From Amphibalanus amphitrite (taxonomy: Eukaryota; Arthropoda; Thecostraca; Balanomorpha; Balanidae): a stretch of DNA of 64,000 nucleotides. The position numbers and the translations under genes are program-made. Below are positions 43,001-64,000 of the stretch, piece by piece. The stretch spans positions 558,001 through 622,000 of the forward strand of contig NW_024881692.1 in NCBI RefSeq assembly GCF_019059575.1, written 5' to 3'. Each line of letters begins with the position of its first letter. Position 1 is the stretch's first letter. Under the pieces are notes generated by a model. That model did not search any database. It was given only the letters and a program-made list of their open reading frames with translations, and had not been told where the DNA came from.

Positions 43001-44254
43001 CCCTCGCCCGTATTGGTGTTTTTTTTTTTTTTTTTTTTTTTACAGCCGCGAACGTATAAGGGGGGGGGGAGGGATCCGTTGGACTTGGACCCCTTGCCGT
43101 TTCGCCCCTGATCGAGCTAGAGCTTCGCGGAGCCGGAAAAACAGCGTGCTGCCCGTGACGATAAGAAGCCGATGATACCCAATTTTAAGGTCCTAGGTCA
43201 TTGGTTCACCGTCAGGTCAATGACCCAAAAGTCGGGAGAATCGGGACCCGTTAGAACGCGGCGTTAAGGTTTTTATGCTGATCACGAATATCATGTTATT
43301 TTTATCCCAGATAATGTCTTCATGCATTTAAGCCAGGTCGGGTCAGGCCAGGTCAGGTCAACCAGTAGAGGTCCTGCCGAGTGCCGAGTATTTGTAGTAG
43401 GCGTCAACCGCCTCTGACAGCTTCGTAACATGTTAAGAAGGCACCAAAACTACTTCGTAAATGTTCATATGGCTGATTAATTCGAATTCAGCTCCAAAAA
43501 CTAGCCTAGAAACATGTAAAACTCGAAAAAGTGAACCGAAGTCATCAAAGTCAATGACCTGACCTGACCTTCAGGTGACCTTGACACCCACTCTAATGCA
43601 TCGGACCAACATCATATCACATGTTTGAACGCTTGAAACCACGAAACGACTGCAAACGCGCGGCTAATGCGAGTCGACATACGCCGAATCGCGATTCCAG
43701 CCAAACATGGTCTCGAAAAGTAGGGCACAGGACAAAGGTCATTTGCGTCAGGGTCATGAAATTTTAAGGGTAAGAGTTAAATTGGTTGACACGAGGGTAC
43801 TGAAATTTTCGTCGCAATCGGCCGCTAGTTTTACGCGAGTTATTCGCGAAAAACCGAGACGGGGTGTCCGTTCGACCCAGCCCCCGTTCACGAGCTCCAG
43901 AATCCCTTTACCGTGACGTCACCACGGCGGCAGAATCTCCCTTCACCCATAGGCATGCATGCAAATTTCATCATCTTTCGGGCGAGCTGGAGAAAAAAAT
44001 CAAGGCTTATATGTCATCAAAAGATGTACCAATGTAACAATGAATTGGCCTCATTACGATAAATGGGACTGAAACTAAAAAAGTAGGCCTATATCGAGCC
44101 AAAATCAGCAAATCAAATCACCCCTTCATTTGAATGTGAAGGATTTCCTCTGATGACGTCACCACGGCGCCTTTATTTCCCTAGTGAACCAACCTGAGTA
44201 GTAAAGGAATCTTGCGTTCGACCCCCCCCCCCCCCTTATACGGGCGAGGACTAA
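43001..44254 (+). mobile_element. TTAA-clan family B copy, uninterrupted
   Basis: Left TTAA 42997-43000 followed by CCCTCGCCCGTATTGG and a T run; right end CCCCTTATACGGGCGAGG then a decayed TAAA. The G and C runs lie inside both ends. It serves as the empty-site reference for the 29632-30532 insertion. AGGTCA repeats are near 43337-43362. Confidence 0.7.
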
Positions 44255-44431
44255 ACATGCGAAAAATCTCTCGTTTGGAATATTTGAGCTCAGGAGGCAA
44301 CTTTTGTGCTTCTGGTCTCTGGACCTTAGTAAACTTCATGACAAGGTTCTTGTCTTTTGCAGGCATATCGTGCGTACCTATAACCAGGGTTATTTTACAG
44401 GAAAAGTTGAGAGGGAGGATAAAGTTCGGGA

Positions 44432-45075
44432 CAAGGGCGGATCCAGGCGCATTTGAAAGGGGGGCAATGCTCTTCTTTTCGTTAGAGTGGGGCCTGCAGA
44501 ACCCTACCTACCCCCAAATCCTATTCTCTCCCCGGATTTCTGCCACTTCATTTTGTAAGATTGCCAAAAAATGAATTTGCTAAAAAAATATACGCATCTA
44601 CCTTGCGGTGAGGGGCGGGGGAGGTCCCAACTTGAGTGAGCCCTTGCAAATGCCAATCAGTAGTGTCGACCTATACCTATACCCTGGCCAAACATCAAGT
44701 AGCGCCTTTCTAAAGAGATAGTTTAACGCGTGACTATTTTGCTAGGCCAAGACCGATTGAAAGGAAACTGCAAAGGGTTATACATGCAGTGATATCCGAA
44801 CAAAAACTAATGAAGCAGAAAACTTTAGTTCTCACTAGGAATCAGTCAAAATGCCATTGGGAAAGCCGGCCGTAATCAGACACATAGCCAGGATTCTGTT
44901 CAGGGAGGGGCGGCAGGTCGCGTTCTAGTGTCGTTCCCTCTCCAAAAAGGAAAATTCCTCGGATTTGGCCCACTATTTTTTGGGGATATGGTGCAGCTGT
45001 TGTTTTTATGCTTTTTCGCCTTCAGGGGGCACGGCCCTCCGTACCCCCCCCCCCCCTTGGCTACGTCCCTGGCCG
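44432..45075. repeat. Decayed element fragments
   Basis: GGGCGGATCCAGG at about 44439 and CCTTGGCTACGTCCCTGG at 45056-45073 resemble termini of widespread hAT-like MITEs. Partner ends were not matched with confidence. Confidence 0.35.
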
Positions 45076-45339
45076 TGATGAGATACAGTTTTTTTTTTCG
45101 CGCCCTGCTCTGCATGCAAAGCAGATGAACATGAATGCTTCATAAAGAGAAAACAGTAGCTCCCGCTGCACTGAACGTAAAATGGTTGGATTGAACCGCA
45201 AATTGAAAACTATATAAACGCCAGCAACGTTCATTGATAACTAGAATCTGATTAAAGATGACTAAGAGTCTGAATTGCGAATTGATCGAAAATGAACTCA
45301 AAGATAAATTTGAAAAGAGGAAATTCCCCCTTCCCTCCC

Positions 45340-46327
45340 TAGCAGTTCAGACACAATTTGAAAGGGGTGTTGAATTTTCGAAAGGGGGGAAATTCTCCCT
45401 TTCCCCCTTTAAAAGTTACCCTGCGTATAACGTAGCTCACTGCTCAGCAACCACTGCACCGGACGGAACGCATCCTACCATTCTATTCCCCGTATACGAA
45501 TGCATCTCCCGTTCCGAATATGGTGGCTTCGGGTGACCTTGGTGATCTTGAAAATTCAACTTCCCCTTTGTGCCTTTCGCAGCAATTCAAGGTCACTGGG
45601 GTCACTCGAGTTAATTTCGCATAGTCGAAACGACTGACAAATTTGCGTACAAGAAATTAAATGGTACAACTTTCATCTTCGCGGTCTAGGCGAAAGATTT
45701 ACTTTTTTAGATTAAAAGACACACTGTTGTGATATTTTTCAGCTATTTCAAGGCTACCGAGGTCAGTTGAAGTCACCACAAGCTCAAATTCCGTTAATAA
45801 AATTGCAAACGGCGGGTCTTATGATGCCACTTTCCTCTCCATCGTTCATCAGGCAGCAGTTACCGATTTACCTATAGAATGGCTGCAACAGGTAAAAACG
45901 TTAAATTGAGCTTATTTAGGCCACCAATTCACACAGTCCTGCACAACAGATGATACTGGATAGTAGTTTGAAACGAACGGTCGCACCTGTATGGATCGGC
46001 TCGATAGTTATCAACTACGTAAGTACGCTATGCTCGTAGAATCGCTCTTTAGGGCTAGATGTGAAATAGACGCAATGTCGTTGGTTCCGCCATGCCCATG
46101 ATCATCAAGTACAGCCAACATTCAGTTCAGTACAGTACAACCTGACGGCATAGGTCTCTATAGGTATCCAAATTTGTTTCAGAATTCAGAGGTCGTCAAA
46201 TTGATGGGAGAAAGTTACTGAAAGTTTCGCTTTCCTATCTCTAAGCGTTCGGTAGTTATCGCAAACATTCGCCGGGGGGAGGGGGCAAGGGGTTTCATCC
46301 AACCCCTGAAGCTCAGGCCCGCGAGAG
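45340..46327. mobile_element. Probable TTAA-clan fragment
   Basis: The right end reads CAGGCCCGCGAGAG before TTAA 46328-46331, with G-run and C-run segments just inside (46272-46308). GGTCA half-sites are present at 45530-45610 and 45750-45765. The left limit is uncertain. Confidence 0.4.
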
Positions 46328-46376
46328 TTAATGATAGATATGGAGTTTGGACTTACCCACAGAGTGAAACACTTAC

Positions 46377-46802
46377 CACTTTACACGATGAGGTCGTGGC
46401 CATCTTCCTCGTGATTTGGTCAGCAAAAACAAATTTACGCCATGGCCACATGAAATCCCCCGGGATATCAGGATCTTTAACAATCGTGTTTCCCTTCCTC
46501 CGTTTGTTTAATCTCTCCCTTGTTTGCTCCGGCGTTTCCTTCTCGCGTACTTTCTTTCTCCAGAGCCTTGCCTTTTCTAATCGAATCGCGCGCTGTTCAG
46601 GAGTTTCCATTGCTCGCAACCTGATCCTGCTATCTCTTTTCATCTGCAGCCGTCGCTCTCTCTGCTCTGGGGTTTCGAGCTTTCGACATTGTTTGTCCCA
46701 TTCTCTTCGGATCTGCAAGCGTTTTTCTCTCTCTGCCGAATCCTCCGTCTTGTTTTTATCCTTACAACTTTTCTTTTTGGCTTTTCCTGTCTTAGCCATC
46801 AT
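46377..46802 (-). CDS. STPR-domain protein, first coding exon
   Basis: The frame starts with two Met codons (46802 and 46799). After a Lys-rich leader it carries 23-residue tandem repeats with the consensus RL..(K/R)R.....RxxETPEQR; three full units and a partial fourth span about residues 28-105. This is the STPR (score-and-three peptide repeat) double-stranded DNA-binding domain known from the silkworm fibroin modulator FMBP-1. A nuclear DNA-binding role is inferred from the family. The exon ends at one of two GTAAGT donors 20 bp apart (after 46377 in phase 0 or after 46357 in phase 2). The next exon should lie at lower coordinates and was not found. It could alternatively be a transposon-borne STPR frame. 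Confidence 0.7.
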
Positions 46803-49151
<2,349 letters not shown>

Positions 49152-49931
49152 ACACTAGTGAATGAAAATAATGATACATAACAATCTTGTTTTAAAAACA
49201 GTCTCAGTACTTTCTGCACTACCGCTACTGCGTTCTAAACATATTTGCATCTTGACCGGAATGAGCAACACTCAGTAGGTTTGACATCTGACAAACTCCA
49301 TCGCACCAGGTACCGAGCGGTTCGCGATGTCGTTCGTACCCCACACCTGTCACAAACCCGTCACCCACGTCACTCAGCTGCGTCACGGCCGAGGAGGGTG
49401 CCGTGACGAGGTGGTGACAACCCTGTCACACCGACCCAGTCGGCGATAGAAGGGGCACCTGTCCTGCCGAGTGGTGTCGACCGCACATCTGTGGTCCCGG
49501 CTCTGCTGAGGTCAGCGGCGAGTGACGGTGGAGATTGGGAAAGGAGTGTCGACGTGAGCGCTGAGGAGAGAGGCCAACAGGTCTCCGGTGAGGATCCAGA
49601 TTTGGTGGCACACAGATGCACAGGTAAGTCAGTTCAGGGCGTTCCGCATGTGGTATATGTTGTTTTTATGTAGTTCTGGTTGGGGATTTCATGATTTGCG
49701 GGAACTTGGCGTCGGGGCTATAAGATGTCGGCTCACCGTCATGATCGCTTCTTGTGATAGTGGTTTTAACTCACGCACACGAACGTAAACAAGCGCGAAT
49801 ACGCACACAGACATTCTGCACGAAAAACAGTGATTATCAGTACAGAGATTCAAGAAATGCTGCCGCATTCAACGTTTTCTTTTGGCTATGTAGTTGTAAA
49901 GAAATTGCATAGGAACACTAAAATGTACGTA

Positions 49932-51282
49932 CAGGGTGTCCCAGAATTACCCGGACATTGTTAATTAGCGTATAAAATAAGGCAAACATGATTGCGCTTT
50001 TTTCTTTTTATCGTCCTATATAGTCAACTAGGGTGGCTGTGAAATAGCACATGCAATACGCTTGTTACAAGATCAGCCGACAATGATTGAAAATGCCAGC
50101 CATTGCTGGTCTCAGTTGTTTTACGGCTCTCCCGAAACTGGGTGAAGGCCTGTTTTCTTTGACCTGTTGCCGGAGGATAATACGATCATATAAGATAAAC
50201 TTAACATCAAAGTGTTCCCGGGTCATAAGGCTTTATCCCCCAAAACAAAAATTGCTGCCTACACCACTTTTGCCGCGTTTTTTACATCTGAAGTGGAGAA
50301 GCTCCATGTCTGAACATGGCGGGACCTTTGGCTTCCAACAGATTTGGTTTCCAAAACAAACCCGTTCATGGCCATTTGGTTTACGGCATCCAGTTTTTTT
50401 TACTGGTAGAATATTACCGCAGTAGTACTCTGTGCTAACGGTTGTCTTTGGGCCATCATATCAAGCCCAATGAGTGCACGGTGGCTCAAAATGTCTCACA
50501 ATTTGATTTTCGACGGGTGCCTGGCCGTCTCTGCTGTTGGGGCGTTGTAGCCATCTGACGTTCACACACGCCTTTTTCGGGCGGTTCAAATGACAGAATA
50601 CCTTCGTTAGACCACAAAGTGTGCTTCAATATAATTTTTTTGTTGTATATGTTATATTTTTGGGATGAATTGTAGTGATCTTCGCTGCTTTTCCCGTAGT
50701 TTTCGCATATTTTTCAGGCGAGGGACCCTAAATTCCAAAATTTTGCGAAGATAGTGGTGGAAAGTAGACTGATGTTCTTTAGATAATCCTGATCTATCGT
50801 TTAGCTAGTTTTTAGCTAGATCAGTGACGTTTGTTGTCCATGACAAGCAACCACCCGTTTGACAACTGGTGCATGGCCCTTTTTGGCCGAGCCCAAGCTT
50901 GTCAATCAGGTTTATCTCTTGCTCTCTCTGGCTTCGTTAGCTGATATAATGGCGCTTTGCTCAATCCTAACTGCTTGCAGATGAGCTGCTGAAGCTCTCC
51001 AGCAAAAACCATGCCGAAAGTCCGTTTACGAAGTTGAAAACGGGAGTTGATTCACCATGGTTGCCTATTAGTGGCTTAAGCTGAAAACGGAAAAGGACTA
51101 CTCTTACTTGACTCTGGATAATACTTGACTCGAGTCGTTACCGGTCACCAAAAGCACACAGTCCCCAAGCTCGATAGCTAAGGGATATCTTATAAAATTA
51201 TAATGCTTGTATATCATTAGAATCGAGCGCAATCGTACTTTTAGCCAGAAAATAAATGTCCGGGTAATTCTGGGACACCCTG
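49932..51282 (-). mobile_element. mariner-type transposon, decayed
   Basis: TA at 49930-49931 and 51283-51284 flank perfect 28-bp inverted ends beginning CAGGGTGTCCCAGAATTACC. Size (1351 bp), TA target and the CAGGGTGTCCCA end fit the mariner superfamily. The minus strand around 50330-50600 contains pieces reminiscent of a mariner transposase (for example a QRSRHVQTW segment), but no long frame remains, so the copy has lost its coding capacity. Confidence 0.85.
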
Positions 51283-51284
51283 TA

Positions 51285-52223
51285 CGTAACGCATAAAGTG
51301 TTTTAACAAAAAGGGGCACATAACCATCGAAATATGCCGTGCTAAGAGGGCACATTTTTTGTTGCCATGCATGCATCATTGACGACTTTTAGGTCTGATA
51401 GAATATGCTTGGAGCATGACTGTGCAGTGTGTCTTGTAATGCGTCACCAGAAAGATACATCCTTGCAATCGAGAAGCGACTTATGCACCAACCAGAGCAC
51501 AAAACAGGACAGAAAAAAGTTTCTATGCATAAGAAGTAAACTACATTCTTAGCACAAAAAGTTAAAAAAGGTACAGAGGCCCATCCTAAAATTAACAGCA
51601 GTCCGAAAATTTTCACCGCCCGAAATTATCGCCCTTCGTAATGTGACGGTAAAAGACTGCAACACCTCATAGCAGAGTATTTGTATTGTATTTGTATTTA
51701 TTGCATACCATCAACAGGTCCGAAAACCCAATAATAGACGGAGTCAGACATATAAAAACAATAAATACGACACACATTGTTAAAACTTCACACTGTATGG
51801 CGAACGAACACATACACACACTTCATAAACCGAGAGCGCCTTCCAAAAATGTCCGCTCCATAAGCTCCATAAGAGTAGCTTATTTCTGGCTCGTAGTTCG
51901 TCATGCACTTTTATTTTGCTTTTACGAGTCTCACACATATCTAACCAATCCATGTCCCCAGGCGCCTTCCAATTGACAAATGTCCGTGCAGAAATGGATC
52001 AAGGTAAGCAAAGAAGTAGGTATAACATTTTAATGCTTAAATCATTCTGAAACTAAATGATGCTGAAACTACATGCACGATGCTAATTCGAAAATATCGG
52101 CTGTATGACCCTTTGAACTCGATAGTGCTAACTGATGTAACAAGTTCGCCTCATTTGCTGCTGCTCTCGCTCCCTCCTGCACATCTATTTTTAAACAAAT
52201 TTAGTTATAGTGCGGAGAGGCGA
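51285..52223. other. No gene recognised; LINE-like tail
   Basis: A TTGTATTGTATTTGTATTTA stretch at 51678-51698 resembles a LINE 3' tail shared with about 42290. There are no supported exons. Confidence 0.35.
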
Positions 52224-52227
52224 TTAA

Positions 52228-53160
52228 CCCTCGCCCGCACATGCCATTTTCCCATCCTAGAACGCACATGGGGGGGGGGGGGTTGCCACCCCCCCCGCGC
52301 CATTTCGTTCCTGTTGGAGATAGAGCTTAGCGGTAAAGACCAAAAATATTCTTTGGGAAGAGACGAATCCAATGATACCCAGTTTTACATTCTCAGGTCA
52401 GTCATTGACCTTCCAGGTCAGGTCAAACTAAAAAATGTTGCTGTTTTGGGTCACCGTTGGATATCAAGTGCGCTGCTTATCATATACCGATGACGATGCT
52501 GTTTTCTGGTGCCAAGCAAGCTAGAACCTCTTTGTCACATTACCCGACCAGATTTTTGCTGCTGAGGTCATTTCAGGTCAAGTTAGGTCAAGGTCAATTA
52601 TATGTGTTTGTATGTCTGTGTGTGTCTGTGTGTATACTGATGTGTGCACCGATTGTTTTTGGGTCCATATCACATGAAATCATGATCTGAGAAGCTTTTA
52701 CCAAAAATGCAGTAAAAAAAAAGTAAATTCAGCTTGCCTAAAACGCAATTATCTTAGATGACCTAGGTTGACCTTGACCCTGACCTTGACACCTGTACAT
52801 CGTCGAACAACATGTTCCATGATAGGTGGGAGGGAAGACTGGCAAAAAAGGCCGAAATCAAGGTGCCAAAAGCTCACAAGGCCCATGACAAACGCAAGAT
52901 GTTGAGAATTGGCCATTTGGGTCATGACATGACCTGAAAAACAAGGTCATATCTCCGAAACAAAAAAACACAGAAACTTAAAATTTTCAGTGGACATCAA
53001 GAAAGGTTATAAAAAAATAGCTGCTCCACTGCTTTATAGTGGTGCAGCTATACGAAAAATCAGCCCTCTAGCTCTAAAAATGTTGAGTGCAGAGCAGAAA
53101 GACTACCTGGGGGGGGGGGGGGGGGGGTGTTGGCAACCCCCCCCCATGTGCGGGCGAGGG
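52228..53160 (-). mobile_element. TTAA-clan element, family A, full copy, inverted
   Basis: TTAA at 52224-52227 and 53161-53164; ends CCCTCGCCCGCACATG and inverse. The body is the inverse of 16115-17013 with high similarity. G/C-run hairpins at 52270-52298 and 53110-53146. It lies just upstream of the transporter gene. Confidence 0.88.
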
Positions 53161-53397
53161 TTAAGTCATGTGCTCCCCACCGACCCGACCCACTGCAGAC
53201 TGGGCTTTATACGTCGAGTAGTGTCGAGTCCTGCGGAAAGTGACACGTGGCGGCATAAGTGATCGATATTGGCATAGCGTAACGCCAGAGCAACAGTCGA
53301 TCTCAGGAATACAGAAGCTTACCGAACGAAGCTAAATAGATGAGAGATAGACTCAGACTCTAGCATGCTTGTAACTATCCCTCCCTCTCTCCCTTTC

Positions 53398-53400
<3 letters not shown>

Positions 53401-53482
<82 letters not shown>
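53401..53482 (+). repeat. (CT)n microsatellite and 3' splice pyrimidine tract
   Basis: Pure CT runs to about 53482, and CT-rich sequence continues to the acceptor CTCTCCGCAG at 53680, giving a roughly 280-bp polypyrimidine tract for the first mapped transporter exon. Confidence 0.95.
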
Positions 53483-53485
<3 letters not shown>

Positions 53486-53680
53486 CTTTTTTCCCTCTCT
53501 TTCACTTACTCTCTTCTTTCCCGCCATCCCCCTTCCCTTCTCGCTCTCACTTTATCCCTCTCGATTTCTCTCTGCCTCTTTTTCTCTTTCTCCCTCTCTT
53601 CTTCACTCCGTCTCTCTTCCTCCCTCCCTCTCTCTTCTTCCCTCCCTCTCTTTTCCTCGCTCCCTCTCCTCTCTCCGCAG

Positions 53681-63268
<9,588 letters not shown>

Positions 63269-63887
63269 GGAGCATTAGGGAAGGAGCGTGCGCAGTTTCT
63301 TGTGGGGCTGTGTGAACACATATTGGGTGAGAAATGACTTTATCTCATGTATGTATGTGAGTGATTAGTAAACAAACGTGTGACCCGTCGTGTCTGAGTT
63401 TCCATATGATCATTGCTCACACCTTACTGGTGCCAGAATAACCCTGAAGCTGCTAGTCGCAGCCCAGCTATCTTCGAATGCTTCACCTTTTAGCCACTAA
63501 GTAAAGCAGTACTAGCACACTGAGTGAGAAATAATGAAATAATGCGGAAGAAAGAAGAGTTAAAACGAACCTCTTTTATTCGATAAATATACAATGCAAA
63601 TGCACTCATTTTGAGCTCTAAAGGTTTCTACGTTGTTCATATTCACACTAACTACGAATCATTAGTTATGTCAAACATAGGGCAAATATCTGGCTTGTTA
63701 CAACTGCTGCCCATAAGAGAAAAGATAGTATGGCATGACGATGAATTATAAATCTCTCACAGCAACACTTCATGCCGCAGCGAAATCGTGTTTCTATTAT
63801 TGATTCGTAAAATGTGTACAATTTACAAAATATGATGAACTTTCTATCTTCAACAACATTAAATACAAACATTGTGTGACCGCCGCA

Positions 63888-64000
63888 TGTATGTATGCAT
63901 GTGTATTCGCCGGCTGTAGCCCGTCGCCGGCGAGGCAGACCGCCGGGACCGGCCGGGCGCGAGCGCGCCGGCCACCCGGGCCCGGCCTGACCGGGCCCGG
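63888..64000. other. Very GC-rich, self-complementary edge
   Basis: Dense CCGG/GGCC and GCGCGAGCGCGC sequence at the right window edge. It may be a CpG-rich promoter or the start of another element; the window ends before this can be decided. Confidence 0.4.

Noticed and set aside
49408-49623. Possible first exon of the transporter ending at GTAAGT
   Set aside because: The open frame ends in phase 1 while the exon at 53681 starts in phase 0, and no ATG with good context opens the right frame.

Overview
The window is animal nuclear DNA. It has spliced genes with GT-AG introns, tRNA-derived SINE pieces, long CT/GA microsatellites and a very dense load of small DNA transposons. An STPR-repeat gene and the general make-up suggest an arthropod, perhaps a crustacean; that is inference, and no gene names the species. 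No retrovirus, LTR element, Polinton or broken toxin gene was recognised. The only retroelement traces are SINE heads, a LINE-like tail and one Penelope-type hammerhead motif.

Layout. 1-4.6 kb is a mosaic of TTAA-bounded elements. 7.3-7.7 kb holds two candidate first exons on opposite strands. About 7.5-24.4 kb carries a plus-strand gene for an IQ-motif coiled-coil protein. One of its introns (17,985-21,724) contains a complete antisense gene for a SHIPPO-type ciliary protein (20,335-21,168). 24.6-37.7 kb carries two minus-strand genes that look like tandem paralogues: type I membrane proteins with a small Cys-rich ectodomain, one transmembrane helix and a cytoplasmic tail with two PPxY motifs, each split by an intron in the same phase. 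37.9-41.0 kb is a minus-strand zinc-finger gene with a 1006-residue coding exon. 46.4-46.8 kb is a minus-strand STPR-repeat exon. 53.7-63.3 kb is a plus-strand SLC26A11-like anion transporter for which twelve exons, all phase-compatible, could be placed; its first exon was not found.

Transposons. Several sequence-unrelated families share one architecture: insertion at TTAA, ends resembling CCCTCGCC, a G-tract/C-tract hairpin just inside each end, and an interior full of AGGTCA half-sites. Other families show TA, GTAC or 8-bp target duplications. Because several repeats occur both filled and empty inside the window, many insertion sites and target duplications can be proved directly by comparing copies.

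Functional links. The IQ protein and the SHIPPO protein may both be ciliary or sperm-tail proteins, by family inference. The PPxY proteins are expected to recruit WW-domain proteins such as Nedd4-type ligases. The SLC26A11-like protein should be an anion exchanger. No operon-like organisation exists. The strongest leads are the TTAA clan with nuclear-receptor half-site arrays, the paralogous PPxY membrane genes, a transposon whose target duplication is a splice donor, and an in-frame duplicated splice acceptor in the transporter gene.
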